Source of the DNA: an uncultured Pseudomonadota bacterium
GTDB taxonomy: Bacteria; Pseudomonadota; Gammaproteobacteria; Burkholderiales; JALYOK01
Direction of reading: 5' to 3'
NCBI GenBank assembly: GCA_902826775.1
Contig: CADEHE010000002.1
Coordinates: 62,001 to 126,000, forward strand
DNA length: 64,000 nt
The translations under genes were made by a program, and so were the position numbers. Below are positions 1 to 9,348 of the stretch, in pieces (positions within the stretch are counted from its first letter, which is position 1; the number at the start of each line of letters is the position of its first letter). The notes beneath the pieces were generated by a model. That model worked only from the letters and a program-made list of their open reading frames with translations, made no database searches and was not told the DNA's origin.

Positions 1-14
1 CATACAGCGCCCCG

Positions 15-1025
15 ATGTGGCTGGGGAGTGTGAGCCTGCTGCTTGCGGTCCTATCGCAAAGCGTTTCTGTCATGGCAGTACCGCTCAATGTGAATTACGC
101 TGACGACCCGAAGCTGTGCGATCCGATCCCCGGAACGCCGCTGAGACACGAACTTGGCGGCCAACGCTTTCCTATTGATGAGCAAATCCGCTGGACCACA
201 AGATTGACGACACGGACTATCTGCACAGCAGACTTATTTGCGACGAACGATTGGGAGGTTCAGATCACCAATTTGGGAACAAAAACCTGGAAGGATTTGT
301 TCTTTGTCGCCGATGATTTCATGACCCTTGGCAATGCCGACGGCCACGTTGACGGTCTGATCGGTTCGCTTGCATTTCAAATCAAGCCGTTTGGACCGAA
401 AAACGCAAATCTGATCGCTGAAAGTATTCGCAACGACCTCCTGTTTCAGCCGCAAGAAACCTGGAGATTCCTTGTCACAGATTTCGGGCTGCTGCCCTTA
501 GGAGTGCCAGGGCGAGCACCCGACTTTAGTTCCATCGGCCTTGGCGCAGCTTCCCTTCCACCAATAGAATTCACTTCGACCGCTAGCATAGTCGCCAATG
601 AATACTTCGTACCGGAGCCGACAAGCGTTGCGCTGTGTGCGGTATCGCTGGCGATTCTGCTTGGCCGCAAGCGAAAGCAGAGTCTGGCGGCGCCACCAGC
701 GACTTTTCCCCGTTTGGGATTAGCTTGCTCCCTATCGTGGTCGCTGCGCAACACCCATGAGAGATCACCACCCCCCGCTGAACCGATTGTTGACTTCTCG
801 GACGCCTCGGAAAGCCAATCAGAAGTCTATGCCGAAATTCCGAGTTTCGAAGCGAGTGATTGGCTTGCGGGCTACAGTAGCTTTTTGACTGCGGCTGCGG
901 TCCAGAGGAAGTATATGGTGGATTCCAGTTGTAACCGCGCCGCGCTCCACGACTCGTCGGCTGCACGCCCCGCCGCGCGAGCCATCAACTCAGCAGGTAC
1001 TCTGATCGGTTCCGCCACCGCTTAG
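15..1025 (+). CDS. PEP-CTERM sorting-domain protein with aberrant C-terminal extension
   Basis: Predicted exported protein of 336 residues. Residues 1-21 look like a signal peptide. The motif VPEP at 199-202 is followed by a hydrophobic stretch and a basic cluster (RKRK, 218-221), which is the PEP-CTERM tripartite signal. In this family the signal marks proteins for processing by an exosortase-like enzyme and usually ends the protein within a few residues of the basic cluster. Here the frame runs on for about 114 residues of low-hydrophobicity sequence that I do not recognise, so the original stop after about base 690 was probably lost by a substitution or small indel. The mature domain (22-195) has no family I can name. 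No exosortase gene is in view. Start at 15 is close to the window edge and could be further upstream. Confidence 0.7.
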   Translation: MWLGSVSLLLAVLSQSVSVMAVPLNVNYADDPKLCDPIPGTPLRHELGGQRFPIDEQIRWTTRLTTRTICTADLFATNDWEVQITNLGTKTWKDLFFVADDFMTLGNADGHVDGLIGSLAFQIKPFGPKNANLIAESIRNDLLFQPQETWRFLVTDFGLLPLGVPGRAPDFSSIGLGAASLPPIEFTSTASIVANEYFVPEPTSVALCAVSLAILLGRKRKQSLAAPPATFPRLGLACSLSWSLRNTHERSPPPAEPIVDFSDASESQSEVYAEIPSFEASDWLAGYSSFLTAAAVQRKYMVDSSCNRAALHDSSAARPAARAINSAGTLIGSATA

Positions 1026-1089
1026 ATCGCGCAGCAGCCCCGGCAACCCCAAGCACTTATATCCGACAGTTGACCTGTGACTCTTGACG

Positions 1090-1719
1090 CTAGTCGCAAT
1101 TGTCGGGCAAGGTGTTCGCGCCCTCCGATGCCTCGACGCGCCGCTGATCGAAGAAAGGACTGTCAAGAAATGCGATTCTTTTTCTGTAGTAGACATAGAA
1201 CATCAACCCTAGGGCCAGTCCGGCGATCCCTGAGCACGTCAGAGCGGATTTCACCAAAGCAGGCGGATTGGAGGTTAAGTTCATCAAGGAGTTGAGATTG
1301 TCTCGCCATCCCAAAGCTAGCACTAACGTTGAAAGCAAGAGAGTGGTGATCAGTAAGGCGAAGCCCTCCAGTTGGAACTGTGATCGATTTTCTTTGCAGA
1401 AATCTTCATATTGCTTTTCCAATGAATTCAGCGGCCGATGGGTACGTAGGAATCGCGCAATCGCCATTATCCGTATTTCATTGTGAAAACAAATGGCGTC
1501 GACATACAAGCAAACGAATGGGATCAAAGCGAAAAGAATCGCCGAATTGGTCATCGACGCTCCCGGACCCGATCCGATGCCGAGAGCCGTCCCTCCGATC
1601 GCGGCGACTAGAATCAACTTCCATTTGAGTAGATCGGTGCGTACTTTTTGGGATTCGATGATTTCCTCTCTTAGCTTTTCAATCATACGATCCTCCGAGG
1701 CAGCGCTTAGGCTAGGCAT
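1090..1719 (-). CDS. Four-helix membrane protein of unknown function
   Basis: 209 residues. A short charged, probably helical N-terminus (8-32) is followed by hydrophobic segments near 34-52, 60-78, 119-138 and 160-178, with a basic/aromatic C-terminal tail. This is a small integral inner-membrane protein. I do not recognise the family. Its start overlaps the end of the upstream GH15-like gene (1712-3031) by 8 bases, so the two are probably one leftward transcription unit and may be translationally coupled. No catalytic motif is visible. Confidence 0.7.
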   Translation of the reverse strand: MPSLSAASEDRMIEKLREEIIESQKVRTDLLKWKLILVAAIGGTALGIGSGPGASMTNSAILFALIPFVCLYVDAICFHNEIRIMAIARFLRTHRPLNSLEKQYEDFCKENRSQFQLEGFALLITTLLLSTLVLALGWRDNLNSLMNLTSNPPALVKSALTCSGIAGLALGLMFYVYYRKRIAFLDSPFFDQRRVEASEGANTLPDNCD

Positions 1720-3031
1720 GCTGAGCCGCGGTTGTTTTCATCGATTCCAGAGCCATGAGCAGATTGGCTTGTGTCCACTGCAGCGGAACATGCGGATTTG
1801 AGACGTATTCGCCGTTGCGCAAATAATAGAGTTCGGGGCACTTCCACGAAGGCGTTATCTGCGAAAGGGCCCGATTGAAATGATAGATCTGTTGTTCGGC
1901 GGCTGATGCCAAGCCGGTTTCAAGGAAGCACCGGCCATAGTGTGCCGATAGGATTGGGTCAAACAAGCACCACTGCGCTTCGTCGCCGACATCCTCGAGG
2001 AGTGTGTCGCGCAGCGCCATGCTCTCGCTGAAATCTTTGGTTCGCTCCTTTGCGGGAAGCCGCTTCTCATAATCAGGCGCCCAATATGAATCGCCAAGGT
2101 AGCGACGAATACCGAACGCGCCTTTGAGAAACCGATTGGCGTCATGCAGTATTAACTCCGCTATAGGCCCTTTGACGACAGAAAGCGGAAAGATCAGAAA
2201 AAGGAGTGCCGCGTCGTAACGTCTGTTCTTGCTAGGCGTCAGCTGGGAACACTCGTTGGGTAAAATGCTTTCCAGGGCCGCTCGCCCTCGGGCGAGTGAA
2301 TTGGTCAATAGCTTTTCGAGTGCTAAGTCATGGCAATGATGCGCGAACGTGTCTGGCTGCGCGCGCAGTAACTGCAGGAAAGCTTCCAGACCGGCGACGA
2401 CGGTTCCAATACTCGACGCGGAGATCTTCCGCGCTTCCTCCCAATGGCCACTGTCTTCGTCCTCCCAGTAACTGATGGCGTCGAAGTAGCGTGGGAACAA
2501 GACCAAAGTCTCGACCTCTTGCACCCCCAACGGCGCGTGCCCATTGCCAGCGAGCCGCGAGTAGAGCCAAAGGAAATAACCAAGCGCATCGTTTTGCGCG
2601 TGCGCCCACCGCTCACCCGAGATTTCTGACAGGCTTTGCCCGTCGAATCTGACGTGCGGTCGATTCAGCACTTCGGTCGGGCAGGCCACACCAAGAATCG
2701 TATCTTCGAATCGCTGGCGTTGAGTATGAAAAAACTTGACTAGCGCGCTTGCCACTTGCGTGGCAACCTCTGTTCGACCGTTCAACTCGTGGGCGTGGGC
2801 AACGTATACGTTATCCCGAACCCAGACGTTGGAGTATCCTGACGCCGCGATCGTGTCTCCCGCAGTAGACGCCGGAAAAAGTCCGGACGGCAAGGAAACA
2901 AACGTGAGCGCTCCATTCTTGCGAAGCACTTCCTCGAGCTGCGAAACGCTGTCTGCAGTGTAGCGTTTGCTCGAGAGGGACTCGAGCTCTCGATTCTGGA
3001 ACCGCATATTACTGACCGTTAACTCGCTCAC
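1712..3031 (-). CDS. GH15-like (glucoamylase / phosphorylase-kinase type) alpha/alpha-barrel protein
   Basis: 439 residues. The motifs VWVRDN (69-74) and WAHAQNDALGYF (142-153) are hallmarks of the (alpha/alpha)6-barrel shared by family 15 glycoside hydrolases and the alpha subunit of phosphorylase kinase. No signal peptide is present, so it should be cytosolic. Substrate cannot be read from sequence; an alpha-glucan or oligosaccharide is the family expectation. Many proteins of this subgroup are annotated as glycoside hydrolase 15 without demonstrated activity. It is followed by an overlapping membrane-protein gene. A GH13 amylase lies about 4 kb away, but no shared operon is evident. Confidence 0.75.
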   Translation of the reverse strand: MSELTVSNMRFQNRELESLSSKRYTADSVSQLEEVLRKNGALTFVSLPSGLFPASTAGDTIAASGYSNVWVRDNVYVAHAHELNGRTEVATQVASALVKFFHTQRQRFEDTILGVACPTEVLNRPHVRFDGQSLSEISGERWAHAQNDALGYFLWLYSRLAGNGHAPLGVQEVETLVLFPRYFDAISYWEDEDSGHWEEARKISASSIGTVVAGLEAFLQLLRAQPDTFAHHCHDLALEKLLTNSLARGRAALESILPNECSQLTPSKNRRYDAALLFLIFPLSVVKGPIAELILHDANRFLKGAFGIRRYLGDSYWAPDYEKRLPAKERTKDFSESMALRDTLLEDVGDEAQWCLFDPILSAHYGRCFLETGLASAAEQQIYHFNRALSQITPSWKCPELYYLRNGEYVSNPHVPLQWTQANLLMALESMKTTAAQHA

Positions 3032-3503
3032 TTAGCTCTGGTAGTGGTTCACAACGTTGACCAAGGATCAATTGATCTCGGTTCATCCATCATGCTACTC
3101 ATAATACCGGAAGGAAGGCGGCCGAGTTTCACGATGGTGACTGCTTCGCGAGTCTCGGAGCAGCCTACCCGAAGCTCGCCCACTGCCGCGTATAGGCACT
3201 TTGTTCTTTGGTTCTTCGGTTCAGGTCCAGAACTCTCGACCCCGCGCGAGGCATCGTGCGGCAATTTGCTGCACAGTCTCTGCGTGACGGCTCTACTGGC
3301 GGCAACTCGCAACAATGTTGACTTGAATCAATGCAGCGCGGCCTGATTGGTGGAGTATGGAAGAAAGTTGCGAAGAAATTGTGACTTCTCTTTCTAACTA
3401 GTGAGGGCAGATCTTGATTGCGTGTTTATTGGATCAAGCGTCTCAACGATGAAATGCGCTTGTTGCCAATTCAAGGCATAGAGATGATCACGCGGAGCCC
3501 AGC
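3032..3503. other. Intergenic region without a recognisable gene
   Basis: About 470 bases between divergently transcribed genes. It must hold the promoters of the GH15-like operon and the patatin gene. I see no convincing coding region, RNA gene or long repeat; short open frames on both strands lack family features. Confidence 0.5.
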
Positions 3504-6239
3504 ATGACCGAGTATGACATTGAATTCGCATCGATGAGCTTTGCTGCGATCTCGAGCGGGCAGCATGAACGAGGTGCCAACGTGCCGAAAACTCTCTCCC
3601 AAAGAGCCAAATTGGGTTTGGCGCTCGCCGGTGGCGGTTTTCGCGCCTCACTGTTTCACCTGGGTGTTCTGCGTCGAATGGCAGAATTAGATCTGCTGCG
3701 CTACGTGCAAGTGCTCTCTACGGTGTCGGGCGGCTCAATCGTTGGCGCACACTATATCTTGCTGTTGAAACGCAGACTAGAAGATCCTCAGTATCAATGG
3801 CTCGGACCAGACAAGTTACGGCTTCCTCAGACCGAGTACGTCGCGATCATCGACCAACTGCAGAGGGACCTCGTCCATGGTATTAAGCAAAATCTTCGCA
3901 CTAGCCTGCTGAAGCATCCCCTAATAGTCTTAAGAGTAATGTTCTCGAAGGCTAGCTTAGCTTCCGAGATGGGCCGCCTGTATGAGCAGTGCATCTTCGC
4001 CAAAGCCAACCCAGACTCCGCCCGCCGCATTCCGCTAACCGATATCCGCCTGCGCAAACAACAAGTCAAAGACGTCGGCGGCACCGAGCAGTACAACAAT
4101 ATTGCAGTTGATCCGGAAAACGACGAGCAGCGCGGTGGTGCGGGTTCAGCTGTAACACGCTTGATTCTGAACGCGACATCGCTAAACTCGGGGGCGCGAT
4201 TCTGGTTCTCCCATACCGAAATGGGCGATTGGTATCTCGGCCATATCCGCCGCGATGAGATTGAGTCGGAGCTGCTACCACGCAAGATACTTCGTGAGCT
4301 TGCTTCCAAGAAGCGCCAGGAGTTGCTTGATTTCTGGGCGAACCATGCCGCAAGGAAGAATTGCTGGATAGCAATAGCGCGAGAGTTCATCGACCATTGG
4401 GGGCCAAAGTGGCCGCGCGAGTGCACCGATGCCTTGATGTTTTGGGCCGAGGACGCACAACAAAAGGTCCGCGTTGAGTTCGTGCACTGGCTGATCCGGT
4501 TAGAAGGTGAACAGGCCGTCAAAGCCGCACCCTTACCGTGTTTTCGGCGTGGGACACGCTCAAAGCGCGAAGAGAGAATGCCAGAACCGGAAATGCCGCT
4601 TCCGTGGAATGGACCGCTCCATAAGAACGAATTCCAGGGATTCGTTCACTCATTGCTAGGGTCGGAGGCCGGACGCCTGCGTGATGCGAAGAACCATGCT
4701 TGGTACTTAGCCCACGGGCGCTTTCGCACACCCAGGGTATGCGCTGGACTAGACGACCAGACACTCTGGGCGTTGTTCTGGGACGCGCTGAAATCGATCG
4801 ATGAAGCCTGTCCGCCGAGACTTGAGAGTGCCTTCCGATCACAACAACCCAGGTCCGCGCGCCATGAGCCTGCCTGGTGCAAACAGCTGCTGGATGGAGT
4901 TCTGGAAGTTTACTATTGCCGAACCGCTGCGGCCATGTCGCCAAAGGCCAGGGACGAGTGGGACGCACTTCCCTTGGCCGATGCGGTCGCGGCCTCGGCG
5001 GCGTTCCCGCCGGTGTTTCCGCCGTTTCAATTGCACGACATCTACGACGATCTTCATGTTCAAGTTCTCTCCCTTACCGATGGTGGACCATTCGATAACA
5101 TCGGCGTGACTGCGCTGCTCGATGAGCATTGCAACTATGTGATTGCGAGCGATACAGGCGCCGTTTTTGACAAAATCAAGTCACCCGTTGGGCGTGTCCG
5201 GATGATGTCGCGGCTGCTGGAAATGCTCATGAATCGCCCAGCCGAGCTGTACCGGCTTGACATTAACGAACGGCGTCGGCTAGGACGTGCAGTCGAAGCC
5301 GACTTGCACGCTTCTCCGGATCCGGTAGGCGCACACATTTCACAGTTCGCGACAGCTCGCGAACTTAAAGGGCTCGCGTCGTTCCACATCCGATCATCTG
5401 CTGTCACGACCGGCGCGCCAGCCATTGCCGATTCGGCTCTTGTTGCTGGTCTGCGCACTGATCTTGACGTATTCGGCGATGTCGAAATCAAGTGTCTCGT
5501 GAATGCCGGCTACTTCATTGCGGATCAATACTTGAAGGCCGGTTTCAAAGACTCGCCCTTCGGTCCATTGAGGCAAGGACGGGAGGCGGTTTCGCGCTGG
5601 GAACAGTTTTCGCTGCCATTTCCGATGGATCTCCACGACCAAGTAACAAGGAGCCGCGTTGAGCGCATACTTAAAGTGGGCCAGCATCGCTTCTTTCGAT
5701 CATTGATGCTCGGGGCACCCGTGTCGGTCGTCGTTACGGTGTGTGCGGCTATAACCCTTCTCGCTGCCGTATCGATGAATAAATGGCAGTGGGCCAACGT
5801 TAGTGATGGGATCAAGTGGCTGGTTACCAAGGTGCTTACTTGGGACTTCATCGTCGTCGCCCTCCAAAGCATACCCCTTCTTTACGCCTTAGTCATAGTG
5901 CTTTGCGTACCTTTAGTATGGTTGATCCTCACGCAATGCCTCGCAGGCTGGGTGTTGCGCGGTGTGCAATACATGCGGCGTGAGTACGCTCGCACCTGGC
6001 GTTCCGTTCTTACGTTCTGGAAGAATGCGAGGGGCTTCAAGGGCAATTTGCTTTGGTTGTTCAAGCTGTTACCAATAGCCGCGCTAGTGGTGATTCCGAT
6101 AGCCTGGGTCAGTCACTTGTTCTTCGCGGTACCGTTTCGGTGGAAAACCACAGATCCAGAAGGACTAGATGGGAAAAAGAAGCGGCTCATCGCTCGGGTC
6201 GCCGCCGCCATGGGTCGGCATAAGTCCCTCAATACTTGA
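3504..6239 (+). CDS. Patatin-like phospholipase with C-terminal membrane domain
   Basis: 911 residues. The N-terminal patatin/cPLA2-type hydrolase domain shows the glycine-rich oxyanion loop GGGFRAS (43-49) and the nucleophile region TVSGGS (Ser75, cPLA2-like SGGS rather than GxSxG). The catalytic aspartate lies in TDGGPFDNIG (Asp526). About 400 residues separate nucleophile and aspartate, so a large insertion is present. The C-terminus has at least three membrane segments (about 733-757, 775-812, 850-880), suggesting that the lipase is anchored to the membrane. The start ATG at 3504 is preceded by a GGAG-like ribosome site. Expected chemistry is ester hydrolysis of phospholipids or other lipids. 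It stands alone, with no neighbouring toxin, immunity or CBASS-type gene. Confidence 0.8.
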   Translation: MTEYDIEFASMSFAAISSGQHERGANVPKTLSQRAKLGLALAGGGFRASLFHLGVLRRMAELDLLRYVQVLSTVSGGSIVGAHYILLLKRRLEDPQYQWLGPDKLRLPQTEYVAIIDQLQRDLVHGIKQNLRTSLLKHPLIVLRVMFSKASLASEMGRLYEQCIFAKANPDSARRIPLTDIRLRKQQVKDVGGTEQYNNIAVDPENDEQRGGAGSAVTRLILNATSLNSGARFWFSHTEMGDWYLGHIRRDEIESELLPRKILRELASKKRQELLDFWANHAARKNCWIAIAREFIDHWGPKWPRECTDALMFWAEDAQQKVRVEFVHWLIRLEGEQAVKAAPLPCFRRGTRSKREERMPEPEMPLPWNGPLHKNEFQGFVHSLLGSEAGRLRDAKNHAWYLAHGRFRTPRVCAGLDDQTLWALFWDALKSIDEACPPRLESAFRSQQPRSARHEPAWCKQLLDGVLEVYYCRTAAAMSPKARDEWDALPLADAVAASAAFPPVFPPFQLHDIYDDLHVQVLSLTDGGPFDNIGVTALLDEHCNYVIASDTGAVFDKIKSPVGRVRMMSRLLEMLMNRPAELYRLDINERRRLGRAVEADLHASPDPVGAHISQFATARELKGLASFHIRSSAVTTGAPAIADSALVAGLRTDLDVFGDVEIKCLVNAGYFIADQYLKAGFKDSPFGPLRQGREAVSRWEQFSLPFPMDLHDQVTRSRVERILKVGQHRFFRSLMLGAPVSVVVTVCAAITLLAAVSMNKWQWANVSDGIKWLVTKVLTWDFIVVALQSIPLLYALVIVLCVPLVWLILTQCLAGWVLRGVQYMRREYARTWRSVLTFWKNARGFKGNLLWLFKLLPIAALVVIPIAWVSHLFFAVPFRWKTTDPEGLDGKKKRLIARVAAAMGRHKSLNT

Positions 6240-6280
6240 TGCTCAGAAATGTCGGCACCATCCCGCCAAGCCGAACGTGA

Positions 6281-6931
6281 TCAAGGCAAGTGCTTAGGCT
6301 CAAGTAGCAACGAGCGCGAACGGGTCAAAGAGTCAAATACCCCCGGCAAAGCCGGGGGCTTGATAGGTGAGCGCCTAAAAGGCGCCCATGGGCGTGTCAG
6401 AATCGCCCAGATCGTGTGCGCCATCTTGTTGGCCAATGCCACGATCGCTACGTTGAGCACTCTGCGCTGGCGTAATTTGTTTGCCCAATCCTCCGCGTCC
6501 TTCGCTTTGGTGAGAACTGCGCGGGCCCCGTGGATTAACAACGTCCGCAGATAGGTGTCGCCGCGCTTGCTAATGCCCAAGAGCTTGATGCGCCCGCCCG
6601 TACCGGTCTGTCGCGTCACCAGGCCAGCGAAGGCGGCAAACTCCCGTCCGGACTTGAAAGCCTTCGCATCCCCCATGATGGCCACCGCCGCCGTGGCGGT
6701 GAGTGGGCCGACCCCGGGAATTTCGGCAATACGCCAGCACGCTTCGCTTTGCTTGAGCCAGAGCTTGAGGCGCCGCTCGATGCTGGCAATTTCCTCATCC
6801 ATTTTGACAATGCGCGCCCACTGCTCGCGCAGGGTGTCGATGACCATCGCCGGCAGTCGATCAGAGAGCTTTGCCAATGCCTCGGCAATGCCTTTGCGCA
6901 CCCCGACTTTGCCTTGCGCCATCACCTTGCT
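6281..6931 (-). mobile_element. Remnant of an IS110-family (IS1111-type) insertion sequence
   Basis: Encodes only the transposase IS116/IS110/IS902 C-terminal domain, fused in frame to a J domain. The element's 5' end and catalytic DEDD domain are absent. A perfect 8-bp stem with an AAA loop (CCCCCGGC/GCCGGGGG, 6340-6358) lies inside the 3' part of the frame and may be the element terminus, a terminator or the original insertion target. No full-length copy is in the window. Confidence 0.75.
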
Positions 6932-7135
6932 GAGCTCATCGTAAGCAGCCCGCTTTTCCGGATCTTCGAGGACTTCGTATGCCTCGTTGACTTCCTGCAT
7001 GCGCTGCTCGGTGTCCGCTTCGCGGCTGACGTCGGGATGATACTTGCGCGCGAGCTTGCGGTAGGAACGCTTGAGCTCCGACTCGGCAGCGTCGTGAGCG
7101 ACACCGAGAATCCGATAGTAGTCCTTGAACTGCAT
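6281..7135 (-). pseudogene. J-domain / IS110-type transposase chimera (broken cbpA-like gene)
   Basis: One continuous 284-codon frame joins two unrelated proteins. Residues 1-68 are a complete J domain with the HPD tripeptide, as in DnaJ/CbpA, which stimulates the ATPase of Hsp70. From about residue 69 the sequence is the middle and C-terminal part of an IS110/IS1111 (IS116/IS902) transposase, including the IPGVGPLTA and FAAFAGL motifs. The CbpA substrate-binding domains are missing, as is the N-terminal RuvC-like DEDD catalytic domain of the transposase. The likely cause is insertion followed by deletion. The chimera might be translated but cannot act as a transposase; the J domain could still interact with DnaK. 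It follows the GH13 gene on the same strand. Confidence 0.8.
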
Positions 7136-7317
7136 TTCGCGTCAGAAGATCAGTGGCAATCGACGATCGTCCCGCGGCGTCGGTACTGCTTGTCCTGCAC
7201 CGCGTCCGTCTTGCGCTGGATATCGGCGATCATCAGATTCAATGCGCCCTTTCCGCGAACCGAGGAATTCTCCGAGCGCCCTGCTGCGCCGTCGATGCCC
7301 AGTCTGTGCTTGTTGCT

Positions 7318-9225
7318 TCATTCGAGCACCTGCGCCTCCATAGGATCCAGTTCCACGTACAGCGCAGCGATCTCGCCCGACCAAACGGCTGCCCCAGCTT
7401 GGAAGATGCGGGCGTTCGGGATCAGGTGCACGACATCGCCGCCGGTCTTGCCGCGATTGCTGTAGCGCACCGACATGCGGCGCGGCGCTCGATTCAGGTC
7501 TGGATCTACCAAGACGAATCCCTCAAACGATTGCCCTGTGTTCGTGTTCGCAACAAGCACCACTTCGCTATCGGCAAGTATGCGGCTAAAGGCAACGATC
7601 CCCCCGAGTCCTTCGGAGTGGCCGAAATCTTGACCGTTTCCGGAGAGCTCCCGGAAGTAGAGCCGCCCGTAACGCAAGGCTGGAAGCGCTTTTCGGCACT
7701 GGCTAAGACTCTGGATAGCCCGGTAGATGGGTGCATCTTGGTCGAATGCCAACGGTGTCTTGCCCCAGAGCGCTTCGCGAGATGATTCATTCGCCCTCAA
7801 ATCGGGTTGCCCTTGGGGATCTTTCGTGCCGTCGAGAGCTTGCTCATCTCCGTAGTAGACCGATGGAATGCCCTGCAAGCCAAAGAGGAGGCAATAGCCA
7901 AGCGTGATCTGATCGGCATTGGCCAGCGGATGATTGAAGCGTTCCTTCTGGTCGTGGTTACCGAGAAAAGTAACGAAGTAGCGGCCTGCCTCACCATGGC
8001 TGCTTATCAGCGCTCTCTCCGCGGCCTTGCGCTCTTCGAAGACCTTGCGCAGCGCCTCCACCGGCGTGAACCCCTTAGCGGTGGCGGGCAGTTTGTAAAA
8101 GAGCGGGAAATCAAGTGCGGAATCGACGCCGAAGCTACCAGCTTCGGACGAATTACGCCCGACGAAGGCCGCGATCGTCTGCTCGTCGTCGTAGACCTCG
8201 GCGAAGGTGAGGAAATTCTTCTTACCGATGCTGAGTGCGAACTCGCGCATGGCATTGCCGAAGTATTCAATCATCTGCGGGTGGACGTATTTCACGGTGT
8301 CAATGCGAAACCCATCGAAGCCATAGCGCGCGATGAGGTAGGCGTAGGCCTGGATGAGAGCCGTGAGTACCGGATTCTTGCCGAGTGAGTTTCGCAACTG
8401 CTCCTGGCCCGGCAGCGTCGCGTCATATTCGACGAGGAGTTGCCGCAGCGTATCGAAATCCCCGCGCACGAACTCGTTCGACAGCACCTGCCCGCCGGCG
8501 TCGCGGGGTACGGCATCGGTGAGTTTCGAGCCGCGCCGCCGGAAGAACACATGCGAGCGCAACTCCTCCGGGAAGACGGCGTCGTCCGCGGAGAAAGACG
8601 AACCCAGCGGAAATCCGTTCTCCCAGTCTGCGCGCGCAAATCCAAGGCCGTTTAGCCAGCGCACTGCCGGTTCAGCCCCAAGTGTTCTGTTCATTATTTC
8701 CGGATCCGTGAAAACTTCTCGGCTCTGTCCGTCGAACACGTAGTCAAACACGCGGCCCGCGTGGTTAAGAACGATGTCAAGAATCACGTAGATCCCGCGG
8801 GCGTGTGCCTCCGAGACCAGTTCAAGTAGTTCGGCCTCGGCCGCGGCGCGCGTACCGTCGGAACCGAAGCGTTCATCTACGTTGAGAAAGTCTTGAGTGG
8901 CGTAGCCGTGGTAGTTGTACTCCCAGTCCTCCGGCCGCGGATTTTTTGCGACGGGGCTGAGCCATATGGCGCCGCAGCCCAGCTCGCGTAGGTACTCCAA
9001 TTGCGCGGTGACACCCCTAAACGTCCCGCCCTGGCGTCGCGAGTAGTACCGGTCCCAGGCTCCCGCGGGCGCCTGGTGCGGATTGTTGAACCGGTCGATG
9101 AGAATGAAGTAAATCCAAACGTCGCGCCAATCGACGGGCGACGCGTGGAGCGTGCCAGCCTGTGCGGCGGTCCTGGCCGCCGTGATCGTTTGCCGGACGA
9201 ACGGATCATCGAGTCGTTTGATCAT
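7318..9225 (-). CDS. GH13 alpha-amylase family glycosidase
   Basis: 635 residues. All four conserved GH13 regions are present: DIVLNH (150-155), DGFRIDT with nucleophile Asp309, FAEVYD with acid/base Glu343, and FLGNHDQ with Asp425. Together they show an intact (beta/alpha)8 active site for alpha-1,4 glucan hydrolysis or transglycosylation. There is no N-terminal signal peptide, so it is probably intracellular. The C-terminal region about 545-635 looks like an amylase beta-sandwich domain. The downstream gene on the same strand is the J-domain chimera, with about 180 bases between that hold no convincing gene. Confidence 0.88.
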   Translation of the reverse strand: MIKRLDDPFVRQTITAARTAAQAGTLHASPVDWRDVWIYFILIDRFNNPHQAPAGAWDRYYSRRQGGTFRGVTAQLEYLRELGCGAIWLSPVAKNPRPEDWEYNYHGYATQDFLNVDERFGSDGTRAAAEAELLELVSEAHARGIYVILDIVLNHAGRVFDYVFDGQSREVFTDPEIMNRTLGAEPAVRWLNGLGFARADWENGFPLGSSFSADDAVFPEELRSHVFFRRRGSKLTDAVPRDAGGQVLSNEFVRGDFDTLRQLLVEYDATLPGQEQLRNSLGKNPVLTALIQAYAYLIARYGFDGFRIDTVKYVHPQMIEYFGNAMREFALSIGKKNFLTFAEVYDDEQTIAAFVGRNSSEAGSFGVDSALDFPLFYKLPATAKGFTPVEALRKVFEERKAAERALISSHGEAGRYFVTFLGNHDQKERFNHPLANADQITLGYCLLFGLQGIPSVYYGDEQALDGTKDPQGQPDLRANESSREALWGKTPLAFDQDAPIYRAIQSLSQCRKALPALRYGRLYFRELSGNGQDFGHSEGLGGIVAFSRILADSEVVLVANTNTGQSFEGFVLVDPDLNRAPRRMSVRYSNRGKTGGDVVHLIPNARIFQAGAAVWSGEIAALYVELDPMEAQVLE

Positions 9226-9348
9226 CGCTGCTCGTATTAGGAGTCGTCAAAACACTAAAGATTGGACATTCAATGCGCATGTGTTCGGTCGATACGCGAT
9301 TGATCTGTGTCAACCGCAAGAACTGCTGTCAATGGTATTGTTTTGCGG

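Noticed and set aside
3504..6239. The large patatin as the effector of a CBASS-type defence system
   Set aside because: No cyclase, ubiquitin-like or sensor gene flanks it, and the membrane-anchored architecture differs from CapV-type effectors.
6340..6358. Strong GC hairpin CCCCCGGC-AAA-GCCGGGGG as a rho-independent terminator of the patatin gene
   Set aside because: No T-tract on the + strand, and it lies within the frame of the IS-derived gene; it is as likely to be part of the insertion sequence end or target.
7140..7317. A 47-codon open stretch between the J-domain chimera and the amylase on the minus strand
   Set aside because: No start codon with a ribosome site and no recognisable family; it may be a relic but I cannot support it as a gene.
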